Origin: CALGTL01 sp963579135
Lineage (GTDB): Bacteria > Chloroflexota > Dehalococcoidia > Lucifugimonadales > Australimonadaceae
DNA length: 12,453 nucleotides
Assembly: GCA_963579135.1 (NCBI GenBank)
Contig: CAUZFB010000059.1
Coordinates: 1 to 12,453 of the forward strand
Direction: 5' to 3'
Shown here: piece by piece, positions 12,378 through 12,453 of the stretch
Layout of the letters: every line of letters begins with the position of its first letter
How positions within the stretch are numbered: position 1 is the first letter of the stretch
Notes under the pieces: model-generated
Told to the model about the DNA's origin: nothing
Seen by the model: the letters and a program-made list of their open reading frames with translations, nothing else
Database searches by the model: none
Program-made: the position numbers and the translations under genes

Positions 12378-12392
12378 GCGGGGGTGTCCCGC
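12378..12392 (+). terminator. Possible weak terminator after the SelA-like gene
   Basis: GCGGG and CCCGC form a 5-bp G-C stem with a 5-nt loop about 50 nt after the stop at 12326. The following bases are pyrimidine-rich (ttctctgatttcttcc) without a clean T-run. The remainder of the window to 12453 shows no gene. Confidence 0.3.
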
Positions 12393-12453
12393 CCGCCTTC
12401 TCTGATTTCTTCCCCCTCCCCTTGCCCATCATCACGCCAGGGGCATAGCCTAG

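Overview
The window is about 12.5 kb of gene-dense DNA, roughly 60% G+C by eye, with short intergenic gaps and no rRNA, tRNA, insertion sequence, phage gene or CRISPR array that I can see. The gene families present (luciferase-like flavin monooxygenase, stand-alone molybdenum hydroxylase large subunit, acyl-CoA dehydrogenase, class II aldolase, GlcG/HbpS protein, D-glutamate cyclase, SelA-like PLP enzyme, several VOC proteins) resemble the oxidative, organic-matter-degrading repertoire of marine Chloroflexota such as SAR202 or of actinobacteria. That assignment is inference from gene content. No phylogenetic marker is present.

Layout. (1) 5-2469, plus strand: a ferritin-like di-iron protein that may be cut at the window edge, a luciferase-like monooxygenase, and a 220-residue protein of unknown function. 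(2) 2510-3178: a bidirectional terminator, a minus-strand single-RRM RNA-binding protein, and its long leader, which holds a promoter and a hairpin covering part of the ribosome binding site. (3) 3179-4808, minus strand: a compact operon read VOC protein, then methyltransferase, then hotdog thioesterase. (4) 4809-4926: a divergent control region. (5) 4927-9682, plus strand: the molybdenum hydroxylase large subunit, an acyl-CoA dehydrogenase, a class II aldolase/decarboxylase and a GlcG/HbpS protein. (6) 9699-10580, minus strand: a D-glutamate cyclase (DUF4392). (7) 10710-11087, plus strand: a VOC gene with an in-frame stop before its last metal-ligand motif. (8) 11181-12326, plus strand: a SelA-like PLP enzyme with a good promoter of its own.

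How they may work together. Regions 1, 3 and 5 offer the chemistry for attacking recalcitrant organic acids and aromatics: flavin oxygenation, Mo-dependent hydroxylation, acyl-CoA oxidation, thioester hydrolysis and aldol cleavage or decarboxylation. Regions 6 and 8 hint at handling D-amino acids or amino sugars. No substrate can be named from sequence alone.

Two points stand out at the regulatory level. Three genes (starts at 1807, 7282 and 10580 minus) have a TAG-N-N-T -10 box exactly 6 nt before the start codon and no Shine-Dalgarno sequence, which suggests leaderless transcripts. Most other genes have strong Shine-Dalgarno sequences. The most concrete anomaly is the VOC nonsense codon at 11022. 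I saw no clear previously undescribed multi-gene system, and the findings are graded accordingly.
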